Below are positions 13,641 through 25,517 of a stretch of DNA of 64,000 nt, in pieces. Position 1 is the stretch's first letter. Each line of letters opens with the position of its first letter. The notes under the pieces are model-generated. The model was given only the letters and a program-made list of their open reading frames with translations, did not search any database and was not told the DNA's origin. The DNA is taken from contig CM070899.1 of NCBI GenBank assembly GCA_036417435.1, positions 5,275,001-5,339,000 of the forward strand, read 5' to 3'. Position numbers and translations under genes: made by a program. This stretch comes from Inia geoffrensis (Eukaryota; Chordata; Mammalia; Artiodactyla; Iniidae).

Positions 13641-14055
13641 CTTTTTTAAAATGCTCACCTCCTTGCTTCCTTCCTTCCTCCCTCCCCTCCCACCCGCCTT
13701 TCTTTCCCCGCCCTCCCTCCTTCCTTTCTTTCTTGGCTGCGTTGGGTCTTCGCTGCTGTGTGCGGGCTTTCTCTAGTTGTGGCGAGCGGGGGCTACTCTT
13801 CATTGCAATGAGCAGGCTTCTCACTGCGGTGGCTTCTCTTGTGGCAGAGCGTGGGCACTAGGTGCGCGGGCTTCAGTAGTTGGGGCACATGGGCTCAGCA
13901 GTTGTGGCTCATGGGCTCTAGAGCTCAGGCTCAGTAGTTGTGGTGCACAGGCTTTGTTGTTCCGTGGCATGTGGGATCTTCCCGGATCAGGGCTCGAACC
14001 CCTGTTCCCTGCACTGGCTGGTGGATTCTTAACCACCGTGCCACCAGGGAAGTCC
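13641..14055 (-). repeat. CHR-type SINE, long form with pyrimidine-rich tail
   Basis: The reverse of a long CHR element ends in caccagggaagtcc. Near-identical duplications tatttcactgatttct (13624) and tatttcattgatttct (14056) flank it. The tail has grown into a (CCTT)n-like tract at about 13668-13735. Confidence 0.9.
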
Positions 14056-14289
14056 TATTTCATTGATTTCTGCTCTCATCTTTGTTATTTCCTTCCTTCT
14101 ACTAACTTTGGGCTTCTTTTGTTCATCTTTTTCCAGTTCCCTGGGGAGTAAAGTTAGGTTGTTTGTGACTTTTGTTTCTTGAGGTAGGCACTGACTGCTA
14201 TGAACTTAGCGGTAGAATGCAGAACTGCTTTTGCTACATCCCACACATTCTGTTATGTTATACTTCCATTTTCATTTGTCTCCACGTAC

Positions 14290-14464
14290 TTTTTTTTTTG
14301 CAGTATGTGGGCCTCTCACTGTTGTGGCCTCTCCCGCTGCGGGGCACAGGCTCCGGACGCGCAGGCTCCACGGCATGTGGGACCCTCCCGGACCGGGGGG
14401 GCACGAACCCGTGTCCCCTGCATCGGCAGGCGGACTCTCACCCACTGCGCCACCGGGGAAGTCC
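14290..14464 (-). repeat. CHR-type SINE, short form with an extra internal deletion
   Basis: It is a short CHR copy in reverse orientation, but about 30 bp around the ggccatggctcacgggccca block is missing. The flanks gtctccacgtac and gtctccaggtac are the likely duplication within the L1. The remaining sequence is close to consensus. Confidence 0.88.
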
Positions 14465-14548
14465 TGTCTCCAGGTACTTTTTAAATTTCTCTTTTGATTT
14501 CTCCTTCAACCCACTTCCGTAGCATGTTGTTTAACCTCCACATACTTG

Positions 14549-15545
14549 TGACCTGAAACCATAAAGCCCCTAGAAGAAAGTATAAGTGGTAAGCTCCTTG
14601 ACATAGGCCTTGGTGATGATTTTTTGAATCTGATACCAAAACCAAAAGTGACAAAAGCAAAAATAAACAAGTGGGACTACATCAAACTAAAAAGCTTCTG
14701 TATAGCAAAGAAAGCCATCAACAGAATGAAAAGGCAATCTACTGAATGGGAGAAGCTGTTTGCAAAACATACATCTCATAAGGGACTAATATCTAAAATA
14801 TATAAAGAACCTGTATTGCTCAATAGCAAAGAAACAATCCAATTAAGAAATGGGCAGAAGATCCGAATAGATATTTATCTAAAGCAGACATACAGATGGC
14901 TAAGAGGTTCAAGAAAAGATGCTCAACGTTACTAATGATCAGGCAAATGCAAATCAAAACCACAAGGAGATATCATCTCACACATGTCAGAATGGCTGTT
15001 ATCAAAAAGACAAGAAATAAAGTGTTGGCAAGGATATGGAGAAAAAGGAACCCTTGTGCACTGTCAGTGAGAATGCAAATTGGTGCAGCCACTACAGAAA
15101 ACAGTACAGAGGTTCCTTAAAGTTAAAAATAGAACTATCACATGATCCTGCAATTCCACTTTTGGGTATTTACCCGAAGAAAACATAAACACTCAGTCAG
15201 AAACATATATGCACCCCCATGTTCACGGCAGCATTATTTACAATAGCCAAGATATGGAAATAACCTAAGTGTCCATTGATATATGAACAGATAAAGAAAC
15301 TGTGGTATATACACAATGGAATATTACTCAGCCATAAAAAAGAATGAAATCTAGCCATTTGTGACAACATGGATGGATCTCAAGGGCATTAAGCTAAGGG
15401 AAAGGAGTCAGACAGAGAAAGACAAAAACCGTTTGATCTATCTTGTATGTGGAATCTTAAAAAAAAAAAGCTCATGGATACAGAGAACAGATTGATGGTT
15501 GCCAGAGGTGGTGGTGGTGGGGGGGGGTAGGGAAGGGCGGGGCAG
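14549..15545 (+). mobile_element. L1 ORF2 C-terminal end and partial 3' UTR
   Basis: It starts at gacctgaaaccataaagccc and contains aagtgggactacatcaaact, ggtgcagccactacagaaaa and tggaatattactcagccata in order, as in L1 ORF2. The 3' UTR piece ends in a g-rich tract near 15530, and no clear poly(A) is seen. Frame-breaking changes make it inactive. Confidence 0.88.
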
Positions 15546-16719
15546 AAATTATGCGTATGAAACCACTTAACACAGCTGCTAGCACACAGGTTGCCAGCAA
15601 GTGTTAACTGAGAAATATTAAGGTCCTCAGAGATGGAAATATGCAAGCAGAGTCCAGATAAGGCTGCATGGCCTGCTGTTAGTGATACGAAGGAAAGATT
15701 CTGTTCTAGGAGAGGTACAACATGATTTCTCGGATCTCCTCTGGCTTTGAGGCTCTAGGGTTTTGTGACCTGGATTGGAGATAACTCAGTCTACTGTCCC
15801 CCCGGTCAGGAAGGAGAGCTCAGGAAAAGATTCGGAGATGCAAAGGGACATGGCCAAGACAGCCTGTGTGCTGGCTGGGGCACTAAGATGAGAACTCTGA
15901 TTTACTGCTCTCCTTTACTGCTCCACCCTGCTGTGCTGTTGGATAAAGGCCAGAGGATAGCAAATATGGGCAATATCCACAAGAGCTTTTTCCCAAGTCT
16001 CAGCCAGGTGGAAGGTAGGTTTGGATTGTCCTATAGTGAAAAAAGAGCGAGCAAGTGAGAGAGACGGAGGGAGAGAAGCACATGTACTAAATTAGCTAAA
16101 GAAACACAACAGCTTCTTAACTTAGTTGTTACATACTGACACTGCAGTTTTGGCCAACATCTATACCCAGGTTCCTCGGTGGTTCTCTCTCTGGGTTTAG
16201 CTCTAGATCGTCAGAAAAAGGGCTGGAGGTTTTGTGGCTACATGCATGATAGGAAGCACAGTGACCTGTGGTTAACACAGCTCTTCAGAGGAGAGGGCAC
16301 AATAATAGCGGTACAGTGACCAGAATGAGGGAGATAAGACCCTCTTCCTTTCTGCCGTGGTTAAGTCTATACCAGAAGGTCTGTGTTTGTGTGGTTTTGG
16401 TGCTGCACTTTCAGTGGACATTAACAAACTAGAGCAAGCCAGAGGGATGTGTTTCAAATGGAAGACGGTCTGGAAACCACATCATACCAAGAATGGTTGA
16501 GGGACACTGAAGCAAGATAAAAGAAGACTCTTCAGTGTATCACATACTCTTTCCAGGTACTCGAGGGGATGATCTGCAGAAGTGAGATTTAGAATCCTAA
16601 GATTTGAAACCTCTGGTTGGCTATGTTCTTGGAGGGGGACTTAGAGGGAGCAGGAACTGGGGGAGGTGGCTGCCTATCCAGAATCTAGAAACAGTGTGGT
16701 GTACGGAACTCAGAGACCA

Positions 16720-16860
16720 GGCAGAATGTCTAACTCAATCCTCCCTTTTCACAGTTGGGAAAACTGAGGCCCAGGGAGAATAAGTGATTTGCCCAAGGTT
16801 ACAAGGTAAGTAATGGTAGAACTGAATTTAGAATCCAAGCCTGTAGCCTAGGACTTTGTG
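16720..16860 (-). repeat. MIR relic
   Basis: Reverse MIR landmarks gggaaaactgaggcccaggg and gatttgcccaaggttacaag are well preserved. Confidence 0.65.
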
Positions 16861-18487
16861 CTGCTTCCGACTACCAGCATAATGAGCTGTAATCTTTCTT
16901 CCCATAATTCCTTCTCTGGTCGTAGCTCTAACCTCTAAAGAGCCTCAGAAATCGATTCTCTACTTTTAGAGATTTTCAGATATTGGATTGGGGAGAGTGT
17001 GATAAAGCTGTCCCAGAAGTTCTCTGGGCTCTTTGCTGCACGTGGCTGGCCTGTCGTCCAACTGCAGCTCTTGGGTTACCATTTCTGATCCATCTACACC
17101 TAGAGCACAGAGTTATAAAGGCTGCTCACCGAGTGCTGTGTCTGCTAGCCAGACACAGCCCACAAGGGTCTACGACTACTCTGAACACAACTACCGTACT
17201 AGGTACAAGGACTGAGCAGAGGATTTTGAGTCAAACGGTTCAGGATTAAAATTCTGGCCTTATTACTTTGCAGCTGAATAAACTTGGAAAAGTTACTGGC
17301 ATTAGCTTTTTCATATGTAAAATGAAAATATTATAAATAGTGCTGGACTGAATATCCTTGTGCATATGTCTGTGTGAACACTCCTATGAGCAGAATTTCT
17401 GGATCAATGGACATGACCATTTAAACATTTATATTTTCTGTTTGAAAAGATCTACTCTGAAACTTCTAAACTGCCTTCTAAAAAAGGAGAGTCCATGCAA
17501 TGTGTTTTGGACATATGTGCAGATGACACATGGCCTATTTGTCACTTGACCATCTCGAGAGGTGGTCAGTGTTCATTAACTGACAGACAGAACTTACGAG
17601 CTGATAGTTAAAAATCTCTGTACCTACTCAATGGTTCCATTCCCTTGTTTACTCTCCTTAGAGCATGTGCATTACTACAAGTCCACTTGGGGGTGTGGAT
17701 CAGCTTCATTTAATACACTCCTCCGCAGAGATGTCCACGTTTCTGAGTATCACCATCAGTTACTTTCGCCTGTTCTTGAACTACACAGAAATGGATTCAT
17801 ATGGTATGTTCACTTTTGTTTCTGTGTTCTTTCACTCAATATAATATCTATGAGATTCATCTGTGTCACTGCATTTATAAGTATATAGCTTTTTTTTGAT
17901 TGCTACATAACATTCCATTTTTTGATATACCATAAATAACCTATCCATTCTCCTGTTGATGGACATTCTCGTAGTTTCTAACTGTTGGCTATTAGGAATA
18001 AAACTGCTGTGAATATTTTCATATAGGTCTTTCAGTGGACACAGACACTCATTTCTCTTGGGTAGGTACCCAAGAGTAGGTTATAGGGTAGGTGTATACT
18101 GAGTTTTACTAGATTCTGGCAAACCATTTTTCAAACAGGCTGTACTGATTGACACCTCCACCAGCAGCAACGGGAACTCCAGCTGCTCTGCATCCTCACC
18201 AACATTTGGTATCCTTTTAATTTTAGCCTTTAGTCCTTTAAATTTTAGCCTTTCTGGTGTGCGTGCAGTACTCTGATTGCAGTTTTTGTTTGTATTTCCC
18301 TTATGAGTAATGATGTAGAGCAACCTTCACGTGCTCACTGGCCATGTCTTCTGTCCCACTGTTCTTTTCTCTTTTGTGAAACTCCTGTTCCAGTCATTTT
18401 GCTCATTTTTAAGAGGTTGTCTGTTTTTTTCTTTTTGATTTGTAGGAGTTCTGTATATATTCTTCATATGAATCCTTTGTCATATTC

Positions 18488-18560
18488 ATTTCTCTCTCTC
18501 CCTTTCTCCCTGCCCATATGTATGTACGTATGTACGTATGTGTGCGTGTGTGTATACATA
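18488..18560. repeat. Pyrimidine and GTAC/GTAT-rich low-complexity tract
   Basis: A tctctctccctttctccc stretch is followed by tatgtatgtacgtatgtacg and a GT run, all inside the antisense L1. Confidence 0.8.
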
Positions 18561-19143
18561 TTCTCCCTGTTTGTAGCTTGCCTTTTCACTCTCTTAATGG
18601 GGCCTTTTAATAAAGAAAACTCCTTAAATATAAAAAAGTCCAACTTAAGTTTTTTTCTTTTACAGTTAATGCTTTGTGTGTCCCGTTCAAGGTCATAAAG
18701 GTATTTTCCTGTATTTTCCCCTCAATATAATGAAGGTATTTTCCTGAATTTTCTTCTAGACACTTTATTGATTTACTTTGCATATTTAGGTTGATTTTTA
18801 ATTAATTTGGGGGTATAGTGTGAACTAGGGGTAAAAATTTTTTTTTTTCATATTGATATCTGATTGTTCTGGCATCATTTGTTGAAAAGACCACCTTTAG
18901 CCCACTGAGTGCAACGGGGCTTTGTCATGAATCAAATGACCATATATATGTGGGTCTATCTAGACTCTTTTTTTCAAAAAAAACTAAAACATTTTGCTTT
19001 TCTCTATTGTGTATCTGCTTTCTATTTCATTAGTTTTTGGTTTTGCTTCTAATTTTTCCTTCTACTTTTGTTGGTTTAAATTTGTTTTTTCTAGCTTCTT
19101 GAGACAGAAGCTTAGGTCACTGACTTTCAGTCATTCTTTTTCT

Positions 19144-19370
19144 TTTTTTTATAATTTTTTTTTTTTTTTTTAATTTTTGCAATACGCAGGCCTCTCACTG
19201 TTGTGGCCTCTCCCGTTGAGGAGCACAGGCTCCGGACACGCAGGCTCAGCGGCCATGGCTCACGGGCCCAGCCGCTCTGCGGCATGTGGGATCCTCCCGG
19301 ACCGGGGCGCGAACCCGTGTCCCCTGCATCGGCAGGCGGACTCTCAACCACTGCACCACCAGGGAAGCCC
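19144..19370 (-). repeat. CHR-type SINE, short form
   Basis: A reverse short CHR element ends in caccagggaagccc. Exact duplications of cagtcattctttttc at 19129-19143 and 19371-19385 date it after the host L1. Confidence 0.95.
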
Positions 19371-20221
19371 CAGTCATTCTTTTTCTAAACTATGCATTTC
19401 TAGCTATACATTTCTCTATATGCCGTGCTTTAGTTGCAACCCACAAGTTTTGCTACATTGCAGTTTCACTATTGTTCTGTTCAAAATATTTTCTAGTTTA
19501 CATTGTGATTTTTTTTTTGATTTGGTCCTATGGATTATTTAGTAGTATACTGCTTAATTTCTAAACGTGTGAAGATTTTCTAGTTATCCTTCTATTACTG
19601 ATTTCTGGCTTAATTCCTCTGTGGTCAAAGAAAAACTCTGTATGATTTTAATCCTTTTAAATTTGTTGAGATTGGCTTTGTGGCCTAGCATGCAGTCTGT
19701 TCTGTTAAATGCTCAATGTACACTTGAGAAGACCGTATATTCTACTGGGGCTGCCTGTAGTTTCCATAAATGTAAATTACATCAAGTTGGTTGATAATGC
19801 TCTTCCAATTTTCTACATCTACTTATTTTTGTCTGCTTGTTGAGTCAGTCTCTTGCAGGTATGATTAGAATCTCCAACCAGGCTTCTGGATTCCTTTATT
19901 TCTCCCTTTAGATCTGTCCATTTTTGCTTTATATATTTTAAAGATATATTAGAAGCCTACAAATTTTGGATTGTTATGTCACCCTTTTCAATCGACTCTT
20001 TTATCATTAAAAAGGTCCTTTATCTTCACTAATAATTCTTGCCTTAAAGTCTACTTTGTGTAATATTAATATAGTCACACCATTTTCTTTGGTCAGTGTC
20101 TGCTAAGGTTCATCTTTTCCACTGTATTACTTTCAACCTGTGTGCTTATCAGCTTTATATTAAAACTAATTCTCCAAGCTTTGGTAGGACTATTCTAGAC
20201 AAGTGCTGAAGGATAAAACTT

Positions 20222-21100
20222 ATTTTACTTTATTTTTTAACATCTTTATTGGAGTATAATTGCTTTACAATGTTATGTTAGTTGCTGCTGTATAACACAG
20301 CAAATCAGCTATACGTATACATATATCCCCGTATGTTTTCCCTCTTGCGTCTCCCTCCCACCCTCCCTATCATACCCCTCTAGGTGGACACAAAGCACCG
20401 AGCTGATCTCCCTGTGCTATGTGGCTACTTCCCACTAGCTAGCTATTTTACATTTGGTAGTGTATATATGCCCATGCCACTCTCTCACTTCGTCACAGCT
20501 TACCCTTTCCCCTCCCCATGTCCTCAAGTCCATTCTTCACGTTTGCGTCTCTATTCCTGTCCTGCCCCTAGGTTCTTCAGAAACTTTTTTTTTTTTTTTT
20601 TATATTCCATATATATGTGTTAGCATATGGCATTTGTTTTTCTCCCTCTGACTTACTTCACTCTGTATGACAGTCTCTAGGTCCATCCACCTCACTACAA
20701 ATAACTCAATTTCGTTCTTTTCATGGTTGAGTAACAATCCATTGTATATATGTGCCGTATCTTCTTTATCCATTCATCTGTCGATGGACACTTAGGTTGC
20801 TTCCATGTCCTGGCTATTGTAAATAGAGCTGCAATGAACATTGTGGTATGTGACTCTTTTTGAATTATGGTTTTCTCAGGGTATACGCCCAGTAGCAGGA
20901 TTGCTGGGTCATATGGTAGCTCTACTTTTAGTTTTTTAAGGAACCTCCATACTGTTCTCCATATGGCTGCATCAATTTACATTCCCACCAACAGTGCAAG
21001 AGGGTTCCCTTTTCTCCACACCCTCTCCAGCATTTGTTGTTTGTTGATTTTTTATGATGGCCATTGTGACCGGTGTGAGGTGGTACCTCACTGTAGTAAA
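20222..21100 (-). mobile_element. 5'-truncated L1, younger subfamily
   Basis: The reverse complement of an L1 3' end runs from a T-rich start near 20222 to gaggtggtacctcactgtag. The bracketing aaaacttattttactt-like and aaaacttactttaaa sequences are consistent with a target-site duplication. It belongs to the same type as the copies at 33255 and 48005, with shared ggtagctctacttttagttt/reverse and gttgcttccatgtcctggc blocks. Confidence 0.85.
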
Positions 21101-22819
21101 ACTTACTTTAAAAGGTCACACTTCTTGTGTAAGAGCCCACAATTAACAATGTTTGCACATGTTTTATTTTGGGAAGTGTAGGAACAAGTGGGAGTGTTTT
21201 CTGGTTCTCTTCAAGGAAGACCTTGTAACTCCAAATACTGTCTAACAGGTTTTTGAGGCTTCTGAGTAAGGAGAGCCAAGAGCCCTTTACAGAAACAGAA
21301 GCTGATGGTGGGGAGCAGTCTTCCTGACCCACATGTTCCCCTGGGTCTGAAACTCACAGGATCTACAGGTTGGCAAAGGCCTCCGTGGTCTCATCCAAAT
21401 GTCTACCCAGTGATGGGACGTTCTTCCCAGGATGCTTACCAAATGGCCTGCTGGCTCGTGGGCTCACAAAGCAACACAGTCCCCCTTCCGTTGTGTGCTT
21501 CTAAGAAAGCTCTTCCTTTTATGGAGTTTCAAGCGTCTCCATCGTAGTATCCACGCAGTATTCCTAGTTCTGTTCCCGGGGCTTCACAGAAAAAGTAAGA
21601 TTTCTCCTCCACACGGAGGAGCTCTTCAGAGATTTGAAAACTGCGGCCATGCACCTTTCGGTTTTTCTCTCCTCCAAGTAAATATCTCTTGCTACTTCTT
21701 CAACTGTTCCACATATTAATGCTGCTTTCAGGCCTCTCGCCAGTTTGGATGCCCTCCTCCTTACAGATTCCATTTACAGCACTCAGATTTGGTCCCAGCA
21801 TTCACGGTAAAGTACAACCAGTGCAGAGCAGAGCACGACTATAACATCCCTCCTTCTGGGCCTCTACTTCTGTTAATTCAGCCTGAGAGTCACTAACATT
21901 TTTAGTGGCCATAACTCCTTCTCAACTAAACATCTTTTGGTTTCTTCACCTTTAATGTGAGATTCAGGTTAGACACTGGCTAATGATACTATAACTTACC
22001 AGTACTTTTCCCCACAAATGATCACCTGGTTTTATGTCCAACCTATTTAGCAAAACGGGGGAGACAATTCTTACACCATTATCCTCATGGGGTTACGGGG
22101 AGACTGAAATAATAAACATGAAGAGTGCTCTGTAAGCCATAGAGAGCACTGAACATGTAAGATATCCCCCTCTGGTCATAAGACCAGGAATCTCTGTCTC
22201 TCTTAAGATGTTTGACCTTGTACTCCATACTGACTGGAAATTAGACCTGTGAAAATCCATATTTTCTCCTGGGTCCATAAAAGTTATTATGGACCAGGTT
22301 TCCTGCCACTTTCTCTAATACCTTGGTTTACTGAGAATCTCTTTTGTGTTCCTGGCTATTGTGTCCCACCCACCTGGGCAGAGTTGCAACCATGTTCCAG
22401 GAGCCTGTCTGATGAACGTGTAATTCCAACTGGAAGGCTACGTTGGTAACTTCTCCATCAGGTCCCAGAAGATCTCTAAGTTCGAGGCAACAGAGTCTCT
22501 CTGAGTTTCCCCAGGAGATCACTGAGGACGGCTGCCAGTCCCTCCCTGAACGCAGGAAAGGTCTCCTCCCAAATGAGTCCCAACACGTGCTTTCCTCTGA
22601 AGGAAGCTGAGGCTTCCGAGAACCAGGTTCACGTTGGTTCCCACACACCATGGTATCTTCCTAGTGTGCCCTGCAGGGCAACCAAGAGGCATGAAGAGAA
22701 TGGAAAACTTGTCATAATAAAAGCAGCCACTCAGGGAACACCCACTATGATTCAGGAACTGCATGAGATAATGCGCCTTATGTCAAAGGTGAGTACCAGG
22801 GTGGAACTGCCCTGGCTGT

Positions 22820-22915
22820 CAGGGAAATGTGTGAGATGTTTTTGGTTGTCGCTATAGTTGGGGCTAAAGGTGTTATAAATCCTGCTGCAGCATACGGTGC
22901 AGTGTGCCACTAAAA
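22820..22915 (+). mobile_element. MER5A-like hAT fragment
   Basis: A gatgtttttggttgtcgcta block followed by ctgctgcagcatacggtgca resembles the middle of MER5A. No terminal repeats are preserved. Confidence 0.4.
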
Positions 22916-23739
22916 GGCAGAGTTAGAATCAGTGAACTAGAAGAACAGGGAAGCAGCTTCTAGAAGGTTTTTAGAATAACCTGCCTATCCATAAGGCTCA
23001 TCAACAAGGGACAGGGATGCCCCTGAAGGTACCCAGAGTTCCAGGTCAGAAAGACCACCTTTGATCAGGGGTTCTGAAGTGAGGAGGTCCCTTTTAGCCA
23101 CAAGAATCTGAAATTTAACAGGACTATTTTGGCAAAAGCAGAAACCCATTCAATAGGCAACACACTAAAAACAGAGTCCTCAGTTTCTGTTCTCTCTTTC
23201 CTATTTGAGAACACGATGATTCTTGCAAAGATAGCAGCAAACCTGCTGCTCAACTCAGCCAAGGGCTGACTGACAAAGGCTGCCTATTTAAGGCAGAGGT
23301 GTTCATAGATGCTGAACTACAGATCTGTTGATTTCACTGCTGAAAAATGTCCTTGTCCATCTCTAAGAAGAGAGCTGGAGGGAGAGCCTGAAGCCCTAAC
23401 AAAGTCACTGTGGTGAAGCCACATGAGCCCTTTCTCCACGCCTCTATTTCAGTCTATGACACGTCAGATCACTCCGTCTGAGTTATGTGTACACGACTAC
23501 CCCGGACATAGGTGGACTTACCTTGTATTTATTGGCACAGGTACTTCCCAGGTACACTCACAAACTATCTCATCTGATTTGTCCAGGATGTACTATTACG
23601 GAGAAGAATGATCCCAGATTCTTTAAATCATCTTGATATTCCCCCCAAAGTAAGACTTAGGGGGTTGGTGGACCAAAAATCTTCACAGCTATATTACTTA
23701 TGGGTACGCAGGCAGAGAATAATACTAACACATTCGTAC

Positions 23740-24412
<673 letters not shown>

Positions 24413-24669
24413 TTAAGCGTCAGCCTCAGTTACAAGGGATGGATGCTGGCTTTGTTCTTTTCTGAAACAGAGGCCAACTGCCGCTTGACACAAAGGAACT
24501 CCCTAGTTGCCAGAGCTTCCAACTGTCTGTGGAAGGGCCGCTCTGTGAGGTGGTAAGTTTTGACTCTCCAAAGACCAGGGGGAGCGGACAGGAGGTTCTA
24601 TGCCAAAGTTTTTGATAGCATGGAAGAGACTCCAAGCTTCACTTTCAGGGGAAAAGGTGCTCGAATAAG

Positions 24670-24900
24670 AAAGGAATTACAGCTATAATTTGCCAACTGT
24701 CCACGATGTTCCAGGCACGGTGTTAAATAAGACAATGCACTAAAGCACATAAGCTTCGCAACTTATGAAGCAGCCATTTATTTCCCCCATTTTGTAGATG
24801 ACAAGAGAGTGGCTCAGAGACTTGGAAAGATTTATACAAATTCACATAGGTACTCAGCAATTTTAAATGGGATTTCCAACCTGTTCTGTCTGACTCTAGA
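24670..24900 (-). repeat. MIR relic
   Basis: Reverse MIR landmarks gttccaggcacggtgttaa, ccattttgtagatgac and agagtggctcagagacttgg appear in order. Confidence 0.6.
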
Positions 24901-25305
24901 ATACATGATATAGATAATATTCTCCACAACATCCAACAAAATGCTCAATTTATGATAGCACGATAGTGTGGCTTCACACATGCTACGTAGACAATAACAT
25001 GATTAGGTGATGTCTTCTAAAGAACAGAGTGATGAAAATCAAAATGAATAGATGGTCCACCCTGCTTCAATGGAGACATTTCCAAGCAAACTCCCCTGTT
25101 CAGCATGTGACAGAAAACCAGGGAAGCACCGGAGAGAGAAGATAGTCATGACTGAAGTCAGCACACTGCAACTCCCGCCACAGCACGCAGGGCAGGTCTC
25201 CCAGAGCCCACCGGCCTCTTCATTTACATATAAGCCTAATAATCTTAAACATGTACTTTCTCAGTCTCTAGTATATTAGAATCCCCCAATTAAAAAGGTA
25301 AGACG

Positions 25306-25517
25306 GTCTTCCCTGGTGGCGCAGTGGCTGAGAGTCTGCCTGCTGATGCGGGGGACACGGGTTTGTGCCCCGGTCCGGGAAGATCCCACATGCCGCGGAG
25401 CGGCTGGGCCCGTGAGCCATGGCCGCTGAGCCTGCGCGTCCGGAGCCTGTGTTCCGCAATGGGAGAGGCCACAACAGTGAGAGGCCCGCGTACCGCAAAA
25501 AAAAAAAAAAAAAAAAA
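25306..25517 (+). repeat. CHR-type SINE, short form
   Basis: This is a near-consensus short element with a 21-A tail. Exact duplications aaaaaggtaagacg at 25292-25305 and 25513-25526 mark a fairly recent insertion. It is antisense to EVL, so a long T run is presented to the transcript about 0.9 kb upstream of exon 2. Confidence 0.95.

Larger units (their letters stand above)
13078..14548 (-). mobile_element. L1 ORF2 segment, reverse orientation (possible inverted 5' part of a twin-primed L1)
   Basis: Reading right to left gives L1 ORF2 from its endonuclease side to its C-terminal side. The caacaccatttattgaagag and gattgctttgggtggtgtgg blocks lie at the left end, and gcatgttgtttaacctccac lies at the right end. 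Two CHR SINEs are inserted, and part of the middle is missing. It abuts a sense L1 piece at 14549 that continues the L1 at almost the point where this segment's left end stops. Confidence 0.75.
17780..20215 (-). mobile_element. Long antisense L1 block (older subfamily)
   Basis: The + strand carries the reverse complement of L1 3' UTR and ORF2. Examples are ttctgtgttctttcactcaa, ggacattctcgtagtttc, ttgttgaaaagaccacc and, further right, cttaattcctctgtggtcaa. It is interrupted by a CHR SINE at 19144-19370. Divergence and multiple indels indicate an old copy, and more than one insertion may be merged here. Confidence 0.75.

Noticed and set aside
14624..15120. Open frames with L1 ORF2-like peptide
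   Set aside because: They are fragments of an inactive L1 with frameshifts, not a host gene.
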